The notes beneath the pieces are model-generated. The model ran no database searches. It saw only the letters and a list, made by a program, of their open reading frames with translations, and was not told the origin of the DNA. From Micromonospora sp. DSM 45708 (GTDB lineage: Bacteria > Actinomycetota > Actinomycetes > Mycobacteriales > Micromonosporaceae), in NCBI RefSeq assembly GCF_039566955.1, contig NZ_CP154796.1, forward strand, positions 3,844,001-3,908,000: 64,000 nt of DNA. Reading direction: 5' to 3'. The position numbers and the translations under genes are program-made. Positions 53,701 to 62,117 of this stretch are shown here, one piece after another. Each line of letters begins with the position of its first letter. The first letter of the stretch is position 1.

Positions 53701-56340
53701 CGGCACGCGTTGAGGAACGTCACCGGCAAAGGTCGGGGTCCAGTCGATGGCGACACCGGCAACATGCAGGGCGGCCATCGACCGTAGCCAACGCTCGCGT
53801 CCACCGTCGTCACGACGCAGCGTGCCCGTCACCACCAGGCCCTCACCGGCCTGCTCCACCGCCATCGCCAACACCGGATGCGGACTAACCTCCACGAACG
53901 TCCGATGACCAGCCTCAGTCAGCGTCCGGATCACCTCACCGAACCGAACCTGGTGCCGCAGATTCCGATACCAGTAACCACCATCAAGACCAGCAGTGTC
54001 GACCCGCCCCGCCTCCAGCGTCGAATAGAACGCCACCTGCCCGCTACGAGGCCGCAGACCAGCCAAATCCCTGCGCAACCGATCCTCGATCGCCTGCACC
54101 TGCGGCGAATGCGAGGCGTAATCCACCGCTATCCGCCGAACCCCCAACCCCGCATGCGCCTGGACGAACTCCTCACACGCGACCGTGGTACCAGACACCA
54201 CCACCTGCGCCGGACCATTGACCGCCGCGACCGACAGGTCCCCACCCCACCCGCCGATCAGCTGCTGCACCTCGTCCAACGGTGCGGGCACCGACACCAT
54301 GCCCCCCGACCCCGACAACGCCACGATCGCCCGGCTCCGCAACACCACCACCCTGGCCCCATCAGCCAAAGACAGACCACCAGCCACACACGCCGCAGCG
54401 ATCTCACCCTGACTGTGCCCCACCACCGCCGCCGGAACCACACCCACCGAACGCCACAACTGCGCCAGCGACACCATCACCGCCCACGACACCGGCTGCA
54501 CCACATCCACCCGACCCAACAACACCGGATCAGCCAACACCTCCCGCAACGACCAACCCACCAACGGCGCCAAAGCCTGCGCACACCGCGCCATCGCCTC
54601 CGCGAACACCGGCTCGGCATCCCACAACGCCAACCCCATACCCACCCACTGCGCCCCCTGCCCCGGAAACACAAACACCGGACCCGCCGCACCACCCACA
54701 CCAGCCGCCACACCACGCACCACCGGTGAGGCGTCCACATCCCGCAACCCGGCCGGATCCCGCACCCCGGCCGGGTCCTGCAACCCGGCCAGGTTCTGCA
54801 ACCCGGTCAGGAGCCCGTCCACGTCCCCGGCCACCACCACCGCCCGATGCGCGAACACCGACCGGGCGGTGGCCAGAGTCCAAGCCACATCCCGGACCGG
54901 GATCTCCGGCTGCTCGGACACGAACGCCCGTAACCTGACCGCCTGCTCACCCAACGCACGGGCCGTTTTCGCCGACAGCGACAGTGCCCACGGCGCCGAC
55001 CCCACCGGTCCGTCGAGCCTGACACTGTCCCCAGCCTCACCGTCGGCGACCTCGCTGACGACGACGTGGCAGTTGGCGCCGCCCATGCCGAACGAGCTCA
55101 CGCCCGCGACCAGCGGCCGGCTGGGATCAGGCCATCCCGCGGTCCGCGTCTGCACCTGGAGGTTCTGTTCCTCCAGCCGAACCCCCGGACCCGCCTGCCG
55201 GAAGTTCAAGCTGGCCGGAATCCGACGATGATAAATCGCCAAGATCACCTTCAGGAGTCCGGCGATACCCGCCGCACACTCAAGATGACCGATGTTCGTC
55301 TTGACCGAGCCCACCCGCAGCGGACCATACGCACGGCGGGGCCTGCCAACGGCCGCGCCCAACGCGGCCGCCTCGATCGGATCACCAACCCTCGTGCCAG
55401 TACCGTGCAACTCGACATACTGAATGTCTGCCGCCCGCACGCCTGCGCGTTCCTGCGCGAACCGGATGACCTCCTCCTGCGCGGAGGCACTAGGAACCGT
55501 CAGACCCTCACTTACCCCATCGTGGTTGACAGCACTACCGCGAATGACGCAATACACGTGGTCACCGTCGGCCAACGCCTGCCATAACGGCTTCAGGACA
55601 ACGACCGCACCACCCTCACCGCGCACGAACCCGTTCGCCCGGGCATCAAACGTGAAACAGCGGCCATCCGGCGACAGCGCCCCGAACCTCGACAACTCAA
55701 CAGCAGCCTCTGCGCTGAGATTAAGAATAACCCCGCCGACAATCGCGCTGGAACACTCGCCGCGACGCAAACTCTCACACGCCAGATGAACAGCGACCAG
55801 CGACGACGACTGAGCGGTATCAACCGTGATGCTCGGCCCCGTCAACCCGAACGCATACGACACCCGGTTAGCGATCATGCCACGCTGCAAACCAGTAGTG
55901 CTGTGCTCAGTGATCGCCTCCACCCCATACCGACGCGACAGAGTGGCGTAGTCATCCTTGTTCGCACCGATGAACACCCCGACACGGGCGCCCCTCATCC
56001 GCTCCGGCACCACGCCGGCGTCCTCAAGCCCCTCCCAACCCAACTCAAGCGCCAGCCGCTGCTGCGGATCAACAGCGGCAGCCTCCCGGGGCGAAATACC
56101 GAAAAAACCAGCATCGAACTGATCAACCCCGTCCAGGAAGCCCCCATACCCCGCACCCAGGGCCGGACCACCCGAGCCGAACGCAGCGACGCCCCAGCGA
56201 TCAGCAGGAGTGGACGAGATCGCACTCAGTCCATCACGCAACAGAGTCCAGAACGCCGCCGGACCAGCCGCGCGTGGCAGACGGCACGACACACCAACAA
56301 CAGCAATCGCACTATCCTGACCTCGGGAGGCCTCAGACAT
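29725..56340 (-). CDS. Modular type I polyketide synthase PKS-A, loading module and modules 1-4
   Basis: First gene of the operon; at 8,871 aa it is very long even for a modular PKS, with five modules in one chain. It selects and decarboxylates the starter and performs four elongations. Order: KSQ-AT-ACP (about aa 10-1030), M1 KS-AT-KR-ACP (1048-2590), M2, M3 and M4 each KS-AT-DH-ER-KR-ACP (2604-4650, 4665-6725, 6740-8780), then a C-terminal docking region (helical, ending in [17 protein letters not shown]). The loading KS has VDTAQSSS, with Gln177 in place of the active Cys. AT predictions: loading methylmalonyl, M1 and M2 malonyl, M3 and M4 methylmalonyl. The ATG at 56340 has no Shine-Dalgarno of its own and overlaps a short leader ORF. 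The first 1.4 kb (KSQ) is clearly less similar to the other modules than they are to each other. Confidence 0.98.
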   Translation of the reverse strand: MSEASRGQDSAIAVVGVSCRLPRAAGPAAFWTLLRDGLSAISSTPADRWGVAAFGSGGPALGAGYGGFLDGVDQFDAGFFGISPREAAAVDPQQRLALELGWEGLEDAGVVPERMRGARVGVFIGANKDDYATLSRRYGVEAITEHSTTGLQRGMIANRVSYAFGLTGPSITVDTAQSSSLVAVHLACESLRRGECSSAIVGGVILNLSAEAAVELSRFGALSPDGRCFTFDARANGFVRGEGGAVVVLKPLWQALADGDHVYCVIRGSAVNHDGVSEGLTVPSASAQEEVIRFAQERAGVRAADIQYVELHGTGTRVGDPIEAAALGAAVGRPRRAYGPLRVGSVKTNIGHLECAAGIAGLLKVILAIYHRRIPASLNFRQAGPGVRLEEQNLQVQTRTAGWPDPSRPLVAGVSSFGMGGANCHVVVSEVADGEAGDSVRLDGPVGSAPWALSLSAKTARALGEQAVRLRAFVSEQPEIPVRDVAWTLATARSVFAHRAVVVAGDVDGLLTGLQNLAGLQDPAGVRDPAGLRDVDASPVVRGVAAGVGGAAGPVFVFPGQGAQWVGMGLALWDAEPVFAEAMARCAQALAPLVGWSLREVLADPVLLGRVDVVQPVSWAVMVSLAQLWRSVGVVPAAVVGHSQGEIAAACVAGGLSLADGARVVVLRSRAIVALSGSGGMVSVPAPLDEVQQLIGGWGGDLSVAAVNGPAQVVVSGTTVACEEFVQAHAGLGVRRIAVDYASHSPQVQAIEDRLRRDLAGLRPRSGQVAFYSTLEAGRVDTAGLDGGYWYRNLRHQVRFGEVIRTLTEAGHRTFVEVSPHPVLAMAVEQAGEGLVVTGTLRRDDGGRERWLRSMAALHVAGVAIDWTPTFAGDVPQRVPLPTYPFQRQRHWLPDTLAEPAGRGVAPIDQSQDTVERHDNEVNAAGLDLAETERSARRERPGEAGVRSEPAAGGGWHLLDLIRTHAAAVLGHAGPQDVDADRSFREQGFDSYATLKMRDRLTAVTGLRLPTTLLFNYPTPVALREYLQRRLDGLSEPATEPVAAATELDEPVAIVGMGCRYPGGAGDPDGFWQLLVEGVDAVGEFPTDRGWDLTALDGPGRQRSETRYGTFLPEAGMFDAGFFGISPREAMAMDPQQRLLLEVSWEALERAGIDPSGLRGSDTGVYVGLMYHDYAMQLAASPAETEGYTLTGTSASVASGRVAYTLGLEGPAVSVDTACSSSLVAVHLAAQALRSGECSMALAGGVTVMATPGAFVEFSRQGGLAADGRCKPFADAADGTGWGEGVGILVLERLSDARRRGHQVLAVVRGSAVNQDGASNGLSAPNGPSQQRVIRQALANARLSPGEVDVVEAHGTGTTLGDPIEAQALIAAYGQDRPAGQPLRLGSVKSNIGHTQAAAGVAGIIKMVLAMRHGLMPRTLHVGTPSTHVDWSAGSVRLLTEAAPWPGNGRPRRAGVSSFGISGTNAHLILEESEPLEILEEAEPFESPQDALADPAGSGQESPAVPLPGGVVPWLLSAKSEVALRAQAQRLAGFVADRPEVEPVAVGRGLAARSVFTHRAVVLGQQRSVLVDGLRALASGGQASGVVTGVAGSGRLAVVFSGQGSQRVGMGRGLYEAYPVFAEAFDEVCASFDQHLERSLRDVVAGEPQLLDQTMYTQAGLFAVQVALYRLIGSWGVAPQCLAGHSIGELSAAYVAGVWDLTDAVAVVAARGRLMQALPAGGAMVALTASDAEAQELIAGHTDLVGVAAVNGPHSTVISGDQDLVLDLARQWRDRGGKARRLKVSHAFHSPLMEPMLAEFAHVLAEVVWREPTIPVVSGTPDADVTQPEYWLTHTRQTVRYHDAVNALREQGVDVFLELGPDGTLTSMADTDTPDTGVWLPAMRAERDERQTLLTAIAGIHVHGATVNWQTLLGTSAGPAEATGVAVGGAIALRAELPTYPFEHQRFWPAVRDVSVRGGDGGFDAEFWRVVQRGDVGALASAWGVDEQGVATVLPGLAAWQRAREDRRLIDAWRYRVVWEPLTGGPEAALNGSWLVVYGADLVADEVGSGWVGRVEQILVGHGARVVRVAVDGTRVGAATALRAVVAGLDGAGWGGVVFLPGGAPVQELLALLQGLHDTDTGSDAGRVWVLTRGAVGTGRFDAPVDPVQALAWGLGVVAALEYPRLWGGLVDLPALWPEASRDAAAVARRCVAVLAGWGGQDQVAVRASGVYGRRLVRAGAVESPRVWQPRGTVLVTGGTGGLGAHVARWVAGHGAEHVVLVSRRGMDGPGVAELVGELGADGRVRVSVRGCDVADRDGLAAVLSGVGPVDAVVHAAGVGQLASIDDTDAQVAEHILAAKVAGTRNLHELLVEGSERPLDAMVLFSSNAGVWGGGGQGVYAAANAFLDAYAAQQRAAGRSVTSVAWGLWAGEGMAGQADTGQLHRRGVRGMDPQRAVQALVEAVGQGEGFLAVADVDWAQFTQAFTSARPSALLAGLPEAQAAVADAEPGPSDDSALAAELRALAGPQRQQKILELVRTHAATALGHDNAQAIPPDRAFRELGFDSLTAVELRNRLAAATRLPLPTTLVLDYPTPEVLTDHLTDLLLGNNTAAAATPVAARADIDEPVAIVGIGCRYPGGVDDPDGFWRLLVEGVDAVGGFPTDRGWDAGYDPDPARSGTSYVREGGFLAGAALFDAGFFGISPREAVAMDPQQRLLLEVSWEALERAGIDPSGLRGSDTGVYVGTNGQDYISMIGDAQTGSEGHLLTGNAASVMSGRVAYTLGLEGPAVSVDTACSSSLVAVHLAAQALRSGECSMALAGGVTVMATPGAFVEFSRQGGLAADGRCKPFADAADGTGWGEGVGILVLERLSDARRRGHQVLAVVRGSAVNQDGASNGLSAPNGPSQQRVIRQALANARLMPGEVDVVEAHGTGTTLGDPIEAQALIAAYGQDRPAGQPLRLGSVKSNIGHTQAAAGVAAIIKMVLAMRHGLMPKTLHVDAPSSHVDWSAGSVQLLTEATPWADSGRPRRAGVSSFGISGTNAHLILEEPEQLEIPEDAEPFEPPQDTSADLGQQSPAVPLSGGMVPWLLSAKSEVALRAQAQRLAGFVADRPEVGPVVVGRALVDSRATGFPYRGVVLGQHRSALVDGLQALASGVEAPGVVAGIAGSGRLAVVFSGQGSQRVGMGLGLYEAYPVFAEAFDEVCASFDRHLERSLREVVAGEAQLLDQTVYAQAGLFAVQVALFRLVASWGVVPQCLAGHSIGELSAACVAGVWDLADAVAVVAARGRLMQALPAGGAMVALTATDAEAQELIAGHTDLVGVAAVNGPHSTVISGDQNLVLDLARQWRDAGGKARQLKVSHAFHSPLMEPMLADFAHVLTEVTWREPTIPVISGTPDADVTDPAYWLAHVRQTVRYHDAVTALREQGVGVFLELGPDGTLTSMAETPDAGVWLPALRAERDEPETLLTAVAGVHVNGGTVDWPRLLGTSAGRRALELPTYPFQHQRFWPQTVAAGVGDVRVLGLGSVDHPLLRAAVSLADGDGVVLTGRLSLSVQPWLADHVVLGSVLLAGTAYVELVMYAGDQVGCGLVQELTLQTPLVLPEQGGVQVQVWVGDPGQDGRRPVNVYSRPEGAEGVGGSWVRHATGVLSPQTGRVAAGLGQWPPADARPVAVDGLYERLADGGYVYGPVFQGLRAVWRSERDVYAEVTLPEHVETGGFGLHPAVLDAALHPIGLTGLLGDDDGGAVLPFAWSGVRLHATGASTLRVRLTPAADGGGIAVAVFDTAGQPVLTADSLVLRPVTTDQLAVGVPDAAQSLFAVEWVPLPDAEPDTTAAAVEPVWGWHGQVDGELPTVVVAELPTPDDAVGVVEATHAASTLVLGWVQDWLADPATEGSRLVVLTRGATDGSDLAAAAVWGLVRSAQSEHPNRFILLDLDDDTDPCNDLGRILTAVVDSGEPEIAVRAGGLYVRRLVRAGSGRLVLPGSDGLSWRLDVSEPGSLDNLAVVDCPEVVAPLAVGQVRVAVRAAGLNFRDVLVGLGMYPDPAAVMGSEAAGVVLETGPDVTGMVVGDRVFGMFNGALGPVAVTDHRLLARVPRGWSFTRAASVPIVFLTAFYALRDLAGVRAGQRILIHAAAGGVGMAAVQLAHAWGLQVYATASAGKWDTLRGMGVDDVHLASSRDLGFRDSFLTVTGGEGVDVVLNALAGEFVDASLDLLPRGGRFVEMGKTDVRDSARVAADRPGVVYQAFDLSEAGGDRIGQMLAEILDMFTAEVLQPLPVSVFEAAHAVQALRYLQAARHVGKVVLRLPAGLDPRGTVVITGGTGVLGGLVARHLVTTHGVRHLLLVSRRGPAAAGAAELVGDLTELGARVRVVACDVADRNALAEVLAAVPAGHPVVGVVHTAGVLDDGVVEALTPRRLETVLRAKADAAWWLHELTRDMDLGLFVVYSSAAATLGSPGQGNYAAANAVLDALALRRQAAGLVGHSLAWGLWAQQSAMTGHLDEADLDRMRRSGILPLSSEQGLGLFDAAIRTHQPQLVPIRVDLPALRRTAAGGVPPLWQVLAGGSTRRAATTADARVDLAARLAAMGVEERERTVLELVRAQAAVVLGHPDSTTIDSGSAFRELGFDSLTAVELRNRLAAATGLSLPATLVFDHPTPQVLAGYLLTELLGEQTDVVAPVVVGAGVDEPVAIVGMGCRYPGGVDDPDGFWRLLVEGVDAVEGFPADRGWDLTALYDPDRQRSGTRYGTFLSGAAMFDAGFFGISPREAVAMDPQQRLLLEVSWEALERAGIDPSGLRGSDTGVYVGTSGQDYISMIGDAQAGSEGHLLTGNAASVMSGRVAYTLGLEGPAVSVDTACSSSAVAVHLAAQALRSGECSMALAGGVTVMATPGAFVEFSRQGGLAADGRCKPFADAADGTGWGEGVGILVLERLSDARRRGHQVLAVVRGSAVNQDGASNGLSAPNGPSQQRVIRQALANARLTPGDVDVVEAHGTGTTLGDPIEAQALIAAYGQDRPAEQPLRLGSVKSNIGHTQAAAGVAGIIKMVLAMRHRLMPKTLHVDTPSTHVDWSAGSVRLLTEAAPWPGNGRPRRAGVSSFGISGTNAHLILEEPEPLQIPEETEPFELPQVAPADPAGSGQDSPAPPGGGVVPWLLSAKSEVALRAQAQRLAGFVADRPEVGPVVVGRALAGRSVFAHRAVVVAGDADGFLAGLRDVDASPVVVRGVAAGGGSAAGPVFVFPGQGAQWVGMGLALWDAEPVFAQAMARCAQALAPLVGWSLREVLADPVLLGRVDVVQPVSWAVMVSLAQLWRSVGVVPAAVVGHSQGEIAAACVAGGLSLADGARVVVLRSRAIVALSGSGGMVSVPAPLSEVQQLIAGWGEDLSVAAVNGPAQVVISGTTTACEEFVQAHAGLGVRRIAVDYASHSPQVQMIEDRLRTDLAGLRPRSGQVAFYSTLEAARVDTAGLDGGYWYRNLRHQVRFGEVIRTLTEAGHRTFVEVSPHPVLAMAVEQAGEGLVVTGTLRRDDGGRDRWLRSMAALHVAGVTIDWTPALGTGPTPPVALPTYPFQHQRYWPQTVAGGVGDARVLGQGSVDHPLLRAAVSLADGDGVVLTGRLSLSAQPWLADHAVLGSVLLAGTAYVELVMYAGDQVGCALVEELTLQTPLLLPEQGAVQVQVWVGDPGQDGRRPVNVYSRPEGVEGVGGSWVRHATGVLSPQTGRVAAGLGQWPPADARPVAVDGLYERLADGGYVYGPVFQGLRAVWRSDRDVYAEVTLPEHVGVDGFGLHPAVLDAALHPIGLTGLLGDDDGGAVLPFAWSGVRLHATGATTLRVRLTPAGDGGGIAVAVFDTAGQPVLTADSLVLRPVTTDQLGAGVLDAAQSLFAVEWVPLPDAEPDTASVAAEPVWGWHGRVDGELPTVVVAELPAAGDGVGVVEATHAASALVLGWVQEWLADVATEGSRLVVLTRGATDGSDLAAAAVWGLVRSAQSEHPRRFILLDLDDHTDHGTDHGTDHGTGHGTDLGRILTAVLASGEPEVAVRAGGLYARRLTRAGGSGRLSLPGPGRLSWRLDVSEPGSLDNLAVVDCSEVVAPLAVGQVRVAVRAAGLNFRDVLVGLGMYPDPAAVMGSEAAGVVLETGPDVTGMVVGDRVFGMFNGALGPVAVTDHRLLARVPQGWSFTRAASTPIVFLTAYYALRDLAGVRSGQRILIHAAAGGVGMAAVQLARAWGLQVYATASAGKWDILRGMGVDDAHLASSRDLGFRDSFLTVTGGEGVDVVLNALAGEFVDASLDLLPCGGRFVEMGKTDVRDPARIAADRPGVVYQAFDLSDAGGDRIGQMLAEILDMFAAEVLQPLPVSVFEATHAVQALRYLQAARHVGKVVLRLPAGLDPRGTVVVTGGTGVLGGLVARHLVTAHGVRHLLLLSRRGPAAAGATELVGDLTELGARVQVTACDVADRDALAEVLAAVPAEHPMVGVVHTAGVLDDGVVEALTPQRLETVLRAKADAAWWLHELTRDMDLGLFVVYSSAAATLGSPGQGNYAAANAVLDALALRRQTAGLVGQSLAWGLWAQQSAMTGHLDEADLDRMRRAGILPLSPEQGLALFDTAIHTDQPQLVPIRVELAALRRAAAGGLPPLWRTLAGGFARRTATTTDTRVDLATRLAAMGVEERERTVLELVRAQAAVVLGHADPAAVDPGSAFRELGFDSLTAVELRNRLAAAIGLSLPATLVFDYPSAEVLTDHLTDLLLGKNAAVAVAPLVVGVGVDEPVAIVGMGCRYPGGVGDPEGFWRLLVEGVDAVGEFPVDRGWDVGSSDDSDPAGSGTSYVREGGFLTDAALFDAGFFGISPREAVAMDPQQRLLLEVSWEALERAGIDPSGLRGSDTGVYVGTHGQDYPTLLSVADSAGDGFSGTGNAASVMSGRVAYTLGLEGPAVSVDTACSSSLVAVHLAAQALRSGECSMALAGGVAVMATPGTFVEFSRQGGLAADGRCKPFADAADGTGWGEGVGIVVLERLSDARRRGHQVLAVVRGSAVNQDGASNGLSAPNGPSQQRVIRQALANARLTPGEVDVVEAHGTGTTLGDPIEAQALIAAYGQDRPAGQPLRLGSVKSNIGHTMAAAGVAGIIKMVLAMRHGLMPKTLHVDTPSTHVDWSAGSVQLLTEATPWADSGRPRRAGVSSFGISGTNAHLILEEAEPFELLQVAPADPAGSGQDSPAPPGGGVVPWLLSAKSEVALRAQAQRLAGFVADRPEVGPVVVGRALAGRSVFAHRAVVVAGEVDGFLAGLQDLAGLRDVDASPAVVRGVAAGVGGAAGAVFVFPGQGAQWVGMGLALWDAEPVFAEAMVRCGEVLAPLVGWSLREVLADPVLLGRVDVVQPVSWAVMVSLAQLWRSVGVVPAAVVGHSQGEIAAACVAGGLSLADGARVVVLRSRAIVALSGSGGMVSVPAPLDEVQQLIGGWGGDLSVAAVNGPAQVVVSGTTVACEEFVQAHAGLGVRRIAVDYASHSPQVQAIEDRLRRDLAGLRPRSGQVAFYSTLEAARVDTAGLDGGYWYRNLRHQVRFGEVIRTLTEAGHRTFVEVSPHPVLAMAVEQAGEGLVVTGTLRRDDGGRDRWLRSMAALHVAGVTIDWTPALGTGPTPPVALPTYPFQHQRYWPQTVAGGVGDARVLGQGSVDHPLLRAAVSLADGDGVVLTGRLSLSAQPWLADHAVLGSVLLAGTAYVELVMYAGDQVGCALVEELTLQTPLLLPEQGAVQVQVWVGDPGQDGRRPVNVYSRPEGAEGVGGSWVRHATGVLSPQTGRVAAGLGQWPPADARPVAVDGLYERLADGGYVYGPVFQGLRAVWRGERDVYAEVTLPEHVETGGFGLHPAVLDAALHPIGLTGLLGDDDGGAVLPFAWSGVRLHATGATTLRVRLTPADDGAIAVAVFDTAGQPVLTADSLVLRPVTTDQLGVGMPDAAQSLFAVEWVPLPDAEPVAAEPVWGWHGQVDGELPAVVVAELPAAGDAVGVVEATHAVSALVLGWVQDWLADADTDGSRLVVVTRGATDGSDLAAAAVWGLVRSAQSEHPNRFVLLDLDDDTDPGRELGRLLTAVLDSDEPEIAVRAGDLYTRRLTRAGSTGRLSLPGAERLSWRLDVSEPGSLDNLTVLDCPEAVAPLAAGQVRVAVRAAGLNFRDVWLGLGMSPDPTAVMGSEAAGVVIETGPDVTGMVVGDRVFGMFNGALAPVAVTDHRLLARVPQGWSFTRAASTPIVFLTAYYALRDLADVRAGQRILIHAAAGGVGMAAVQLAHAWGLQVYATASAGKWDTLRGMGVDDTHLASSRNLDFRRSFLTATRGQGVDMVLNALTGEFVDASLDLLPRGGRFVEMGKTDVRDAARVAADHPGVAYQAFNLPDVGADRIGQMLAEIMDMFTAEILQPLPVNVFEAAHAVQALRYLQAARHVGKVVLRLPAGLDPRGTVVITGGTGVLGGLVARHLVTTHGVRHLLLLSRRGSAAAGAAELVGDLTELGVRVQVVACDVADRNALAEVLAAVPAGHPVVGVVHTAGVLDDGVVEALTPQRLETVLRAKADAAWWLHELTRDMDLGLFVVYSSAAATFGSPGQGNYAAANAVLDALALRRQAEGLVGQSLAWGLWAQQSAMTGHLDEADLDRMRRTGILPLSSEQGLALFDTAIRTNQPQLVPIRVDMAALRRTGAGGLPPLWRTLAGGFARRTATTTDTQMDLTTRLAAMGVEERQRTVLELVRIQAAVVLGHPDPTMIDPDSAFRELGFDSLTAVELRNRLAAATGLSLPATLVFDYPTPAELSRELWTRVVPEEKAPANALESDLDRIEQAIRRFASGDGRDPTKLADRLRELVRRLEAQTGGHGATPVIDTYAASDDELFDVLDKIASSEGGRTA
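29990..36115 (-). other. PKS module 4: KS-AT(methylmalonyl)-DH-ER-KR-ACP
   Basis: KS about 36115-34840 with DTACSSS. AT about 34720-33540 with GHSQGE and YASH (methylmalonyl). DH about 33410-32650 with catalytic His. ER about 32030-31050 reads [16 protein letters not shown]: Ser (codon 31870-31872) where the other three ER domains have Tyr. KR about 31045-30340, B1 type. ACP about 30210-29990 with GFDSL. Predicted outcome is a saturated unit, probably with the opposite (2R) methyl configuration. Confidence 0.92.
38349..38395 (-). repeat. 12-bp tandem repeat coding for an HGTD-type linker
   Basis: The unit gtgccgtggtca occurs three times in a row at 38360-38395, preceded by one degenerate copy. 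On the coding strand it gives DHGT repeats in the flexible linker between the DH region and the ER of module 3. The equivalent linkers of modules 2 and 4 lack the expansion, so it looks like recent slippage in a non-critical linker. Confidence 0.85.
38885..40591 (-). repeat. Long direct repeat R2, copy in module 3 (AT-DH)
   Basis: Partner of 26220-27926. Beyond 40591 module 3 instead resembles the loading-module AT at about 54570-54600 (shared GCGCACACCGCGCCAT stretch), so the AT is a mosaic of at least two donors. Confidence 0.85.
42390..48527 (-). other. PKS module 2: KS-AT(malonyl)-DH-ER-KR-ACP
   Basis: KS about 48527-47255 with DTACSSS. AT about 47130-46060 with GHSIGE and HAFH (malonyl). 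DH about 45830-45060 with His codon at 45716-45718. ER about 44450-43450 with LGMYPDP and [17 protein letters not shown] about 43460-42750, B1 type. ACP about 42630-42400 with GFDSL. Predicted outcome is an unsubstituted saturated two-carbon extension. Confidence 0.92.
48580..53195 (-). other. PKS module 1: KS-AT(malonyl)-KR-ACP
   Basis: KS about 53195-51930 with DTACSSS. AT about 51800-50680 with GHSIGE and HAFH (malonyl). KR about 50490-49040 of A1 type ([13 protein letters not shown], no LDD). ACP about 48815-48590 with GFDSL. It should reduce the starter carbonyl to an L-hydroxyl. That hydroxyl is a candidate nucleophile for later lactone closure, but this is inference only. Confidence 0.92.
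48951..50497 (-). repeat. Long direct repeat R1, copy in module 1 (KR)
   Basis: Partner of 19330-20876; only scattered single-base differences are seen, for example near 50256 and 50434. A third, more diverged copy lies in module 8 at about 9250-10690. Confidence 0.88.
53250..56310 (-). other. PKS loading module: KSQ-AT(methylmalonyl)-ACP
   Basis: KS-like domain about 56310-55050 with VDTAQSSS; the Gln codon is CAG at 55810-55812, while the downstream ELHGTGT and TNIGH histidine motifs are intact. This is the KSQ signature of decarboxylating loading modules. AT about 54690-53740 has GHSQGE and YASH, predicting methylmalonyl-CoA and hence a propionyl starter. ACP about 53475-53250 has GFDSY, unlike the GFDSL of all extender ACPs. 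A Glu/Arg-rich linker of about 80 aa separates AT and ACP. Confidence 0.93.
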
Positions 56341-56365
56341 CGCTGAAGGTTTCAGACATCGCCAT
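56333..56365 (-). CDS. Short leader ORF overlapping the PKS-A start
   Basis: Ten codons, [10 protein letters not shown], then TGA. It is preceded by GAGGATATCTGAGG, a good Shine-Dalgarno region, whereas the PKS-A ATG at 56340 is preceded by CCTTCAGCG and has none. The leader stop lies 8 nt inside the PKS-A start region (start and stop share 56333-56340) in a different frame. This layout suggests that ribosomes finishing the leader restart on the PKS message (translational coupling). No in-frame alternative PKS-A start exists before an upstream TGA. That the peptide is made is inference. Confidence 0.5.
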   Translation of the reverse strand: MAMSETFSDV

Positions 56366-56461
56366 CCTCAGATATCCTCATCCACACTGCGGAACACGAA
56401 ACAGCCGCCTGGACGTGAGCCAGACCGGTGACTCCCGGCTGCGCTCACACAGTCACCTGAC

Positions 56462-56800
56462 CTACACGTAATTTTCGATCAGCGCCAATCGGCTGCGCCC
56501 TGTAGCGAGTTGAGCGAAAATCTGGTGCGCGATGCCCTGATCGTGGTAGATCTCGTCGCCATGGCCTCGATCGGATTCGAACGCATCCGGCAGGTGGCAT
56601 AGCCGCCGTAGTGCTCGCACTATTGCGACGGAATTGATCAGCGGCGTGAACTGGAGACGTCGAGCCGGTTGCCGACGGTCAGACTGACAGCGAACGGGAT
56701 ACTCGCGCCTTCGATGATGACATGACGTTTCGAGCCGGTTTCGACGCTGCCGACCTACCCTGGGTCGCCCTTCTGATCCCACACGGACGAATTGTCGAAC
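56462..56800 (-). pseudogene. IS5-family-like transposase remnant
   Basis: Two frames together give the second half of an IS5-type DDE transposase: KRHVIIEGASIPFAVSLTVG, then GNRLDV, then after a one-base shift near 56655 QFTPLINSV and further on ESDRGHGDEIYHDQGIAHQI. In intact relatives these match GSKHHVITD..GIPLAV, GNRxDV and ADRGYD. An in-frame TAG near the start of the segment and the frameshift make it dead. The first part of the gene (up to about 57120) is not recognisable. No terminal inverted repeats were found. Confidence 0.6.
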
Positions 56801-57124
56801 AGCGCCTACAGCCGGTCGAATATGTCCGCAGCATGCGGATCGGCCGGCAGCACCTCGCGCAGGCCTTGCCGGGCTCCAGCCTCGCGCCACTCGGCCTCGT
56901 GTCACCATTTCGATCCCAGCCGGCGGCACCGCTGCGCGTGCCGGGCGACAGCGGCCCGAGCTAGTCCCAGAAACCGTCCAGAATCGTCCATAGCAGCTGG
57001 TGGCCCTTTCACATGGCAAATCCACTGTGGGCCGCCGTCTACAAAAGACTGGTGATCCCAGATTGTCTTGTGAGGCGATCCATGAGGTGCGGCGGAACCG
57101 CCGATTGCCTAGGCAGTCGTTCAC

Positions 57125-57555
57125 ATGAACCGCTTACCTCCCCCAGGAAGCGCCTACCCAAGGCCAGGCCCGCCTTGGCGCAGCCGACTGTCCGACCTGA
57201 CCGGAAAGACACTTCGAGGTGAACGATGCAGCTCGCATGACCGAGCTAGGTCGCTGGGCCTAGGAGCCGATGCCTGAGCGGCGGCGATCGAGGCAGCGTG
57301 ACGAGCCGCCCGGCGATCAACGCCGATCTCACGGCCGAACGGGCAAACGTGGACGAGGCATCAATGATCCTTCCCCCGTAGAAGTTTTCTTCGACGGAAC
57401 GACTTGTCCATACACGATTCTCAATATCCGCGCATCCTGTCAAGCGTCCGGCGCAACGACCGCAATCACGAAGAAGGGGCGCGATGAAGCGGCTCGGCTG
57501 GTCATGTCGTTCGGCGACACCGGCGAGTTCGGCCGGCTCTGGCCGCCGGTCCGGG
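57125..57555. other. Intergenic stretch without recognised gene
   Basis: No frame shows a known domain. The open frames here are Arg/Pro-rich and look like chance frames in GC-rich DNA. Base composition is slightly less GC-rich than the PKS around 57360-57440. Confidence 0.5.
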
Positions 57556-58370
57556 TCAGCGGACAAAGCCGGTGGTGGCAAACGCCTCCGCGTCGTCGGG
57601 TTCGCGGACCCGCGCGGGACCGGACCGACAACACTGTGACCGCCCAACATAACCCGGTCCGGGATCCAGATCGACGAGCTGCGCCGTCCCGACGAGGCTC
57701 AGGCGGTCGATGAAGCCGGTCAGCCAGGTCGGGCAGGCGGCGTCCACACTGGCGGGTTCGACACGGGCATCGAGATCCGCAAGCCCACCGCCGGTCGCCT
57801 TCAGCACCGACTCCTTGCGCCCCCAACAGGGAGGAATGCCCGGGTCGGGGCCGACCGGCCGTGAACAGCGCGCAAGTCCGCGCGCCGGGCGTCGCTGAGC
57901 ACCGGGCCCAGCATGCTCTCGGCGTCGGCGCTCACCTGCTGGACATCTACGCCGACGGCGGTGTCCCCGCACAGCGCAACCGCCATCCGGTCGCCGGCGT
58001 GCCTGAGGGAGACGTTGAGCATGCTTCCGACGACCTCAGGGCGCCCGTGCGACCCTCGGCAGTCCGGGCACTCGCGGCGAGGCTTGACCTTCCGCGGATC
58101 GTCATCGGCCGACTCGGCAACCGCGACCGCGAGAAGCGCGGTGGCCGACATGAGCCGCCATCGCGCCCGGCGGCGGCATCCGGACCACCGTGGGCGCGAC
58201 GCGCGCCGCCTCCGACGACGACCTGCGCGCCGCGACCCGGCGGAGGGAACACCGGCGCGGGCCCGCTCCGATCCGCTGAGCAGGTCCTCGCTCCAGTCGG
58301 GGGCGTCGGCCGGGTCGATGCACCACACGTGGCAGTCGGTCGGGCGACTGCCACGCCTGCGAGTCCGGCC
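57556..58370 (-). pseudogene. Frameshifted Sfp-type 4'-phosphopantetheinyl transferase
   Basis: The intact enzyme would load phosphopantetheine onto PKS carrier proteins. Visible in order on the minus strand: CHVWCIDPADA (N-terminal), ECPDCRGSHGRPEV, LNVSLRHAGDRMAVAL, GVDVQQ, then in a second frame WGRKESVLKATGGG and a C-terminal tail ending TTGFVR and stop. These match the family's CPxCGxxHGxP, SLSHS, GxDxE and WxxKE(A/S)xxK blocks. A one-base loss near 57830 (CTCCCTGTTGG) shifts the frame just before the WGRKES block. The second acid of the Mg-binding GxDxE is Gln. An Arg-rich stretch around 58150-58250 suggests further damage. The start is unclear. Context: upstream of the PKS operon, where a dedicated PPTase is often found. 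Confidence 0.75.
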
Positions 58371-58627
58371 ATCGGGCGGCACGGAGGAACTGGCCGTTGA
58401 GGAACGCCGGCACGTGGAGACGATCAATACCGCCGCTGCCGGGACCGACGCGCCGCGTTCAATCGGTGCAGGACCGCCAGCGCCGAGCGTCGTCCCGGTG
58501 CGGGAACGCCTGCAAGGGATTCGTACGGTTCTCGGCTTCGAAGCCGACGTCGGGAAGGTCGTTCGCACTCACGTTCTGCCCGCAGCGGCCTGAATCCGTG
58601 TCCGGGAGGCGTACGACATGGCCTGGC

Positions 58628-59140
58628 TCAGAGTGGCCGCCCGCGCGTCCGTCCCTGGCGCCATGGATCCGGCGCTTTACCGGTTCGTCGCAGCTCCTTG
58701 ATCCAGCCGTTGGCGATCTGCCGGGGAACCGAGTAGTGCTCGGCGACCCTCGCCGCACTCCCCATTTTCCAGTACTTGACGGGGAAGTCGGGCGGCATGT
58801 CGCTGACGTGCTTACCGACGCGCCCGGGCGGTACCTTGTCCGCAGGCGCCGACGTCCGCCCTCCGTCGATTGGCTGCGCAGGTTCGTCTCGTTCGCTGTC
58901 ATGTCTGTCAACGACGTCCGGCACCGAGCCAGGGGTTTCCGCCTCTCCGGACAGCCGAAACGCAATCTCGACAATCTGTCGAAAGTCCAGCTCAGCCAGC
59001 GTCTGCGGCACGGTGGAGCCACCCTCGTCAGGCCGTACCGAAATCTCCCGGACGGCAGGGCCGGCTGAGGCCAGGTCCACAACGACCTTTATCTGCCCGA
59101 TGCCGCCAACCTGCTCAACTGTGATGAGGTACTCGCTCAT
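58628..59140 (-). CDS. Small protein with N-terminal beta domain and C-terminal helix-turn-helix (paralogue B)
   Basis: 170 aa, function unknown. The ATG at 59140 is preferred over a TTG one codon upstream because GAGGAGAG (59146-59153) lies 5 bp before the ATG. The first 70 aa (MSEYLITVEQVGGIGQIKVV onward) look like a small beta-rich domain. A low-complexity linker follows. The end has ARVAEHYSVPRQIANGWIKE, a helix-turn-helix of the type that recognises DNA. It is a clear paralogue of the gene just upstream (59187-59747): same layout, LPEIDLEAIGQAL aligning with LAELDFRQIVEIAF, and VAEHYGVPRHTAKGWI aligning with VAEHYSVPRQIANGWI. The spacing of 46 bp and shared strand suggest one transcript. 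It may be a regulator or nucleoid-type DNA binder; I cannot name the family. Confidence 0.8.
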   Translation of the reverse strand: MSEYLITVEQVGGIGQIKVVVDLASAGPAVREISVRPDEGGSTVPQTLAELDFRQIVEIAFRLSGEAETPGSVPDVVDRHDSERDEPAQPIDGGRTSAPADKVPPGRVGKHVSDMPPDFPVKYWKMGSAARVAEHYSVPRQIANGWIKELRRTGKAPDPWRQGRTRGRPL

Positions 59141-59186
59141 CAAAGCTCTCCTCTATGCGGTGGGCTCGACCATGAGCAGCAGACTG

Positions 59187-59747
59187 CTACGACGGTTCAC
59201 CGTTCAGCTTCCGCAGCCGGCCTATCCAACCCTTCGCGGTGTGCCGCGGAACCCCGTAGTGTTCGGCGACGCCGGTGACGGTACCAGCGGCCTCGTACAC
59301 GGCCCTGACCTCTTCCGCATCAGGCATGCGCCGGTAGGCGCGGCCCGACCCCGTCCCCTGATGGCGCGTCGCCTCTGCGGGTTGCACCGCGGCAAGTCGG
59401 CCATGATCCGCCGCATCGTCAACCGACTGCTGAGTGTCGGACCGCCTGCGGGTCGAAACCCGACCGCCAGCGGGCGCGCCGGGACCAACGACTCCAGTCG
59501 CCGCGCCGGCCGCCACTGCCGAACTACCGGCACGCGAGGCTCCCGCGCCCCCAATGAGTGCCTGCCCGATCGCCTCAAGATCTATCTCAGGCAGCGAGCT
59601 GACGGTCAAACCGGCCGGGCCATTGCTGCGCATCGTTATCTCAGCGATCCGGTGCACGCCGCCGCTGGCTTCAACCCTGATCAGGAGTTGAAACGCACCA
59701 GCAGTTTCATCGTCATCCGTTGATATGGCGACACGAAAAGCAGTCAT
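59187..59747 (-). CDS. Small protein with N-terminal beta domain and C-terminal helix-turn-helix (paralogue A)
   Basis: 186 aa, function unknown. N-terminal about 65 aa (MTAFRVAISTDDDETAGAFQ onward) is predicted beta-rich. An Ala/Gly/Arg-rich linker of about 70 aa follows, then YRRMPDAEEVRAVYEAAG and GVAEHYGVPRHTAKGWIGRL, a helix-turn-helix. ATG at 59747 has no clear Shine-Dalgarno (CATGTCGGG precedes it), so translation could be leaderless or start elsewhere. It is first of a tandem pair with its paralogue at 58628-59140. No membrane segment or signal peptide. The pair is intact although flanked on both sides by pseudogenes, which argues that it is still under selection. Confidence 0.8.
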   Translation of the reverse strand: MTAFRVAISTDDDETAGAFQLLIRVEASGGVHRIAEITMRSNGPAGLTVSSLPEIDLEAIGQALIGGAGASRAGSSAVAAGAATGVVGPGAPAGGRVSTRRRSDTQQSVDDAADHGRLAAVQPAEATRHQGTGSGRAYRRMPDAEEVRAVYEAAGTVTGVAEHYGVPRHTAKGWIGRLRKLNGEPS

Positions 59748-59849
59748 CCCGACATGCTAGTCCGTCGCCTTGCGGGTGCCGGCAGTGACGTCCGCCCTGG
59801 TCATGACAGGTTTGACGGCAAGGAGGGGAACTTGTGCTCCTCGACCTGT

Positions 59850-60574
59850 CCAGGCTGCTCGTATCGCCGGTTCGCCCCTGAGGGCGCGGCCGGCGTCTGA
59901 GTCGCGGATCGCGACGGCGCGGCTGCCGAGAACCGGCAGGCGGACGTTCCCGCGCTGGCGACGCGCACCGACGTGGCGGTGTGGAGCACGAGGTCGTCGC
60001 GCTGATCGACGCCGTCGAGCGGCAGCTCGGACCGACCGACCTGTTCTGCGCCAACGCGGGCGTCGCGTTCGGCCGCGGGCTGGACGCCCCGGCCAGGACT
60101 GGGCCATCACCTAGCAGGTGAACGTGCTGGCCCACGTCCACTCCGCGCGTGCCTGGTGCCCCTGATGTCGGCCCGCGGCGGCGGTCACCTGCTGCACCCC
60201 TGATCGGCGGCCGGTCTGCTGGTGGTGGCCCCGGGCGACGCGCGGTACACCGCGACGAAGCACGCCGCGGTGGCGTACGCCGAATGGCTGGCGGTGACCT
60301 ACGGCGACGGCGGCCTTCGGGTCAGCGCGCTGTGCCCGCGGGGTGTGCGTACCCCCTTGTTGGTGGCCGGCGTCGAGGCCGGGTCGGCCACGGCGAAGGC
60401 CGTCACCGCGGCCGGCGAGCCGCTTGAGCCGGACGACGTCGCGGCGTGGTGGTCGAGGGTTTGGCGGCCGAACGGTTCCTCGTCCTGCCGCGCCCCGAGG
60501 TGTCCCGGTACGTGCAGTACAAGGCCGCCGACCGGGACCGCTGGATCGCCGGCGCCCGCCACCGGACGGGCTGA
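59850..60574 (+). pseudogene. Short-chain dehydrogenase/reductase, broken by several frameshifts and stops
   Basis: Fragments in three frames add up to one classical SDR: RFAPEGAAGV, stop, VADRDGAAAE; then ALIDAVERQLGPTDLFCANA and GVAFGRGLDAP; a TAG; QVNVLAHVHSARA; RGGGHLLHP with a TGA; then [20 protein letters not shown] (the YxxxK active site) and [14 protein letters not shown]; finally [18 protein letters not shown] ending at TGA 60572-60574. The N-terminal nucleotide-binding motif is too damaged to place exactly. It faces the P450 gene tail to tail, 36 bp away. Confidence 0.8.
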
Positions 60575-60610
60575 ACCGCCGGACGGGCGGCCGGAGGGTG
60601 GGTGGCCGGA

Positions 60611-61840
60611 TCAGTGGCGGGCGGTCAGCTTGACCCGCAGCGTGTTCAGGTGATGCTGGAACGGCGAGCTGGCATGCCAGTCCGGTGTCGCGTCGACCGG
60701 GCGCAGGTCCGGGAAACGATCAAGCAGGATGCGGAAACACTCGTCCGTTTCCATCCGGGCCAGCGCGGCGCCCAGGCAGTAGGACGCGCCCATGCCGAAC
60801 GCGGTGTGTCGGTTGGGGGTACGGGTGACGTCGAAGCGGTCGGGTTCGTCGAACACCTCGGGGTCGCGGTTGCCGGCCACCATGGCGAGGTAGATGGTCT
60901 GGTGCGCCGCAATGGGCACGTCGCCGATCACCACCGGTTCGGTGGTCATCCGCACGACGCCCCCGCCCGGGCCGTCGCAGCGGAGCATCTCTTCCACGGC
61001 TGACGGGGTCAGCTCTGGCTTCTCCTTGAGCAGGTCGAGCTGCTCGGGGTTCTGGAACAGCAGGAGCAGCCCGTTCGCGATGAGGTGGGCCGTCGTCTCG
61101 TGGCCGGCGAACAGCAGCAGCACGCAGTTGGCGACGATCTCGTCCTCGGTGACCAGGCCGTCCTTCTCGGCGGCCGCGAACGTGCTCAGCACGTCCTCGC
61201 GCGGCTGTTGCCGGCGCTCCGCCAGCAGTGGCCGCAGGTAGTCCTGCATCTCCAGGATGCTGCGCTGGCACCGGCGCAGCTGGGGCAGGTTGGCGATCTT
61301 GAAGACCGTGAGGATGTCCCGCGACCAGGCCTGGAGCAGCTCACGGTCGCGGATCGGCATGCCGAGCATCTCGGCGATGACGTTCGCCGGCAGCGGGAAC
61401 GCCAGGTCCTTGACCACGTCCATCCGGCCCTGCGGCGCCACGGCGTCGAGCAGCTCGTGGGTCAACTCCCGTACCCGCGGGCGCAGCGCGTCCACTGTGG
61501 GGCGGGTGAAGTACCGCTTCAACAGCTGCTGGAAGCGGACGTGGTCAGCGGTGTTGGTGTGCCCCATCCACATGTCGATCGAGGCGCGCAGCGGCAGCAG
61601 CTCGTCCTGCTCGGCGGGACTCAACCGCCGGAGCCCCTGGGACATGTTCGCGTTGGCCAGGCGGCGGTCCTTCAACCCGGCGACGATGTCCGCGTGCCGG
61701 GTGACAAGGTAGGCGTTGAGCTCCGGAACCCAGGTCACCGGGGTTTCCGCCCGAATTCGGTGGAACAGGCGGGTCGGGTTTTCCAGCGCTTTGAGGGTGA
61801 ACAATCTGTCCTGCCGGATCGGCCCGTTCATATCCTCCAT
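60611..61840 (-). CDS. Cytochrome P450
   Basis: About 409 aa, a usual length for a soluble bacterial P450, probably a hydroxylase or epoxidase for a small molecule. Motifs: C-helix region [13 protein letters not shown]-helix [10 protein letters not shown] (oxygen activation), K-helix EMLR (ExxR) and heme loop [17 protein letters not shown] with the cysteine ligand. In the usual FGxGxHxCxG the His is replaced by Ser here. An ATG at 61840 ([10 protein letters not shown]) is taken as start because family similarity begins just after it; a longer frame starts at 61876, and GGAGG lies between the two nearby ATGs, so the exact start is uncertain. Its position upstream of the PKS operon on the same strand, separated by decayed genes, makes polyketide tailoring plausible but unproven. 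No ferredoxin gene is adjacent. Confidence 0.93.
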   Translation of the reverse strand: MEDMNGPIRQDRLFTLKALENPTRLFHRIRAETPVTWVPELNAYLVTRHADIVAGLKDRRLANANMSQGLRRLSPAEQDELLPLRASIDMWMGHTNTADHVRFQQLLKRYFTRPTVDALRPRVRELTHELLDAVAPQGRMDVVKDLAFPLPANVIAEMLGMPIRDRELLQAWSRDILTVFKIANLPQLRRCQRSILEMQDYLRPLLAERRQQPREDVLSTFAAAEKDGLVTEDEIVANCVLLLFAGHETTAHLIANGLLLLFQNPEQLDLLKEKPELTPSAVEEMLRCDGPGGGVVRMTTEPVVIGDVPIAAHQTIYLAMVAGNRDPEVFDEPDRFDVTRTPNRHTAFGMGASYCLGAALARMETDECFRILLDRFPDLRPVDATPDWHASSPFQHHLNTLRVKLTARH

Positions 61841-62117
61841 CCGGTGATTATGACGTGGGACGTACGCCGGCGCCATGCCCGCCAGCCCCGGGCGCCTGTC
61901 GCTCGACCGGCCGGAAAAGTTCCAGCAAAGCGCAGTAAATTGGCGGGAACAAGGCCGGGGCGGGTTTCGACCAGGGCCTGTCCTCCGATCATGGAAGCCA
62001 GGTGATGGCGGCGGTCAGGACGAGGCTGGCCGCCACGGCCGGCCCTACGAGGACACCCGACATTCAAGCGATCGAGGCCGTGCCCCATCTTTCGCTGGTC
62101 ACGGCTCGATCGTGAAG
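61841..62117. other. Intergenic region between divergent P450 and SDR genes
   Basis: No convincing gene. It must hold the P450 promoter, but no clear -10/-35 pair is recognised. A short minus-strand frame ending LVLTAAITWLP near 61990 is hydrophobic but too short to call. Confidence 0.4.

Noticed and set aside
1..56340. Repeated blocks as a possible CRISPR array or satellite
   Set aside because: The repeats are whole PKS domains in frame, not short repeats with unique spacers.
56341..56480. Promoter with clear -10/-35 boxes for the PKS operon
   Set aside because: The operon promoter should be here or further upstream, but no box pair stood out enough to place it.
57801..58568. Intact 255-aa protein on the minus strand
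   Set aside because: Its core is the first two thirds of a phosphopantetheinyl transferase; the KES catalytic block is in the next frame. The N-terminal 85 residues look non-coding.
60222..60653. Intact 143-aa SDR-like gene on the plus strand
   Set aside because: It is only the middle part of an SDR; the conserved end continues in another frame and the N-terminal part is in further frames with stops. Called a pseudogene.
61850..62090. Possible transposase tail or signal-peptide-like frame (LVLTAAITWLP)
   Set aside because: Only a dozen hydrophobic residues with no family-specific motif.
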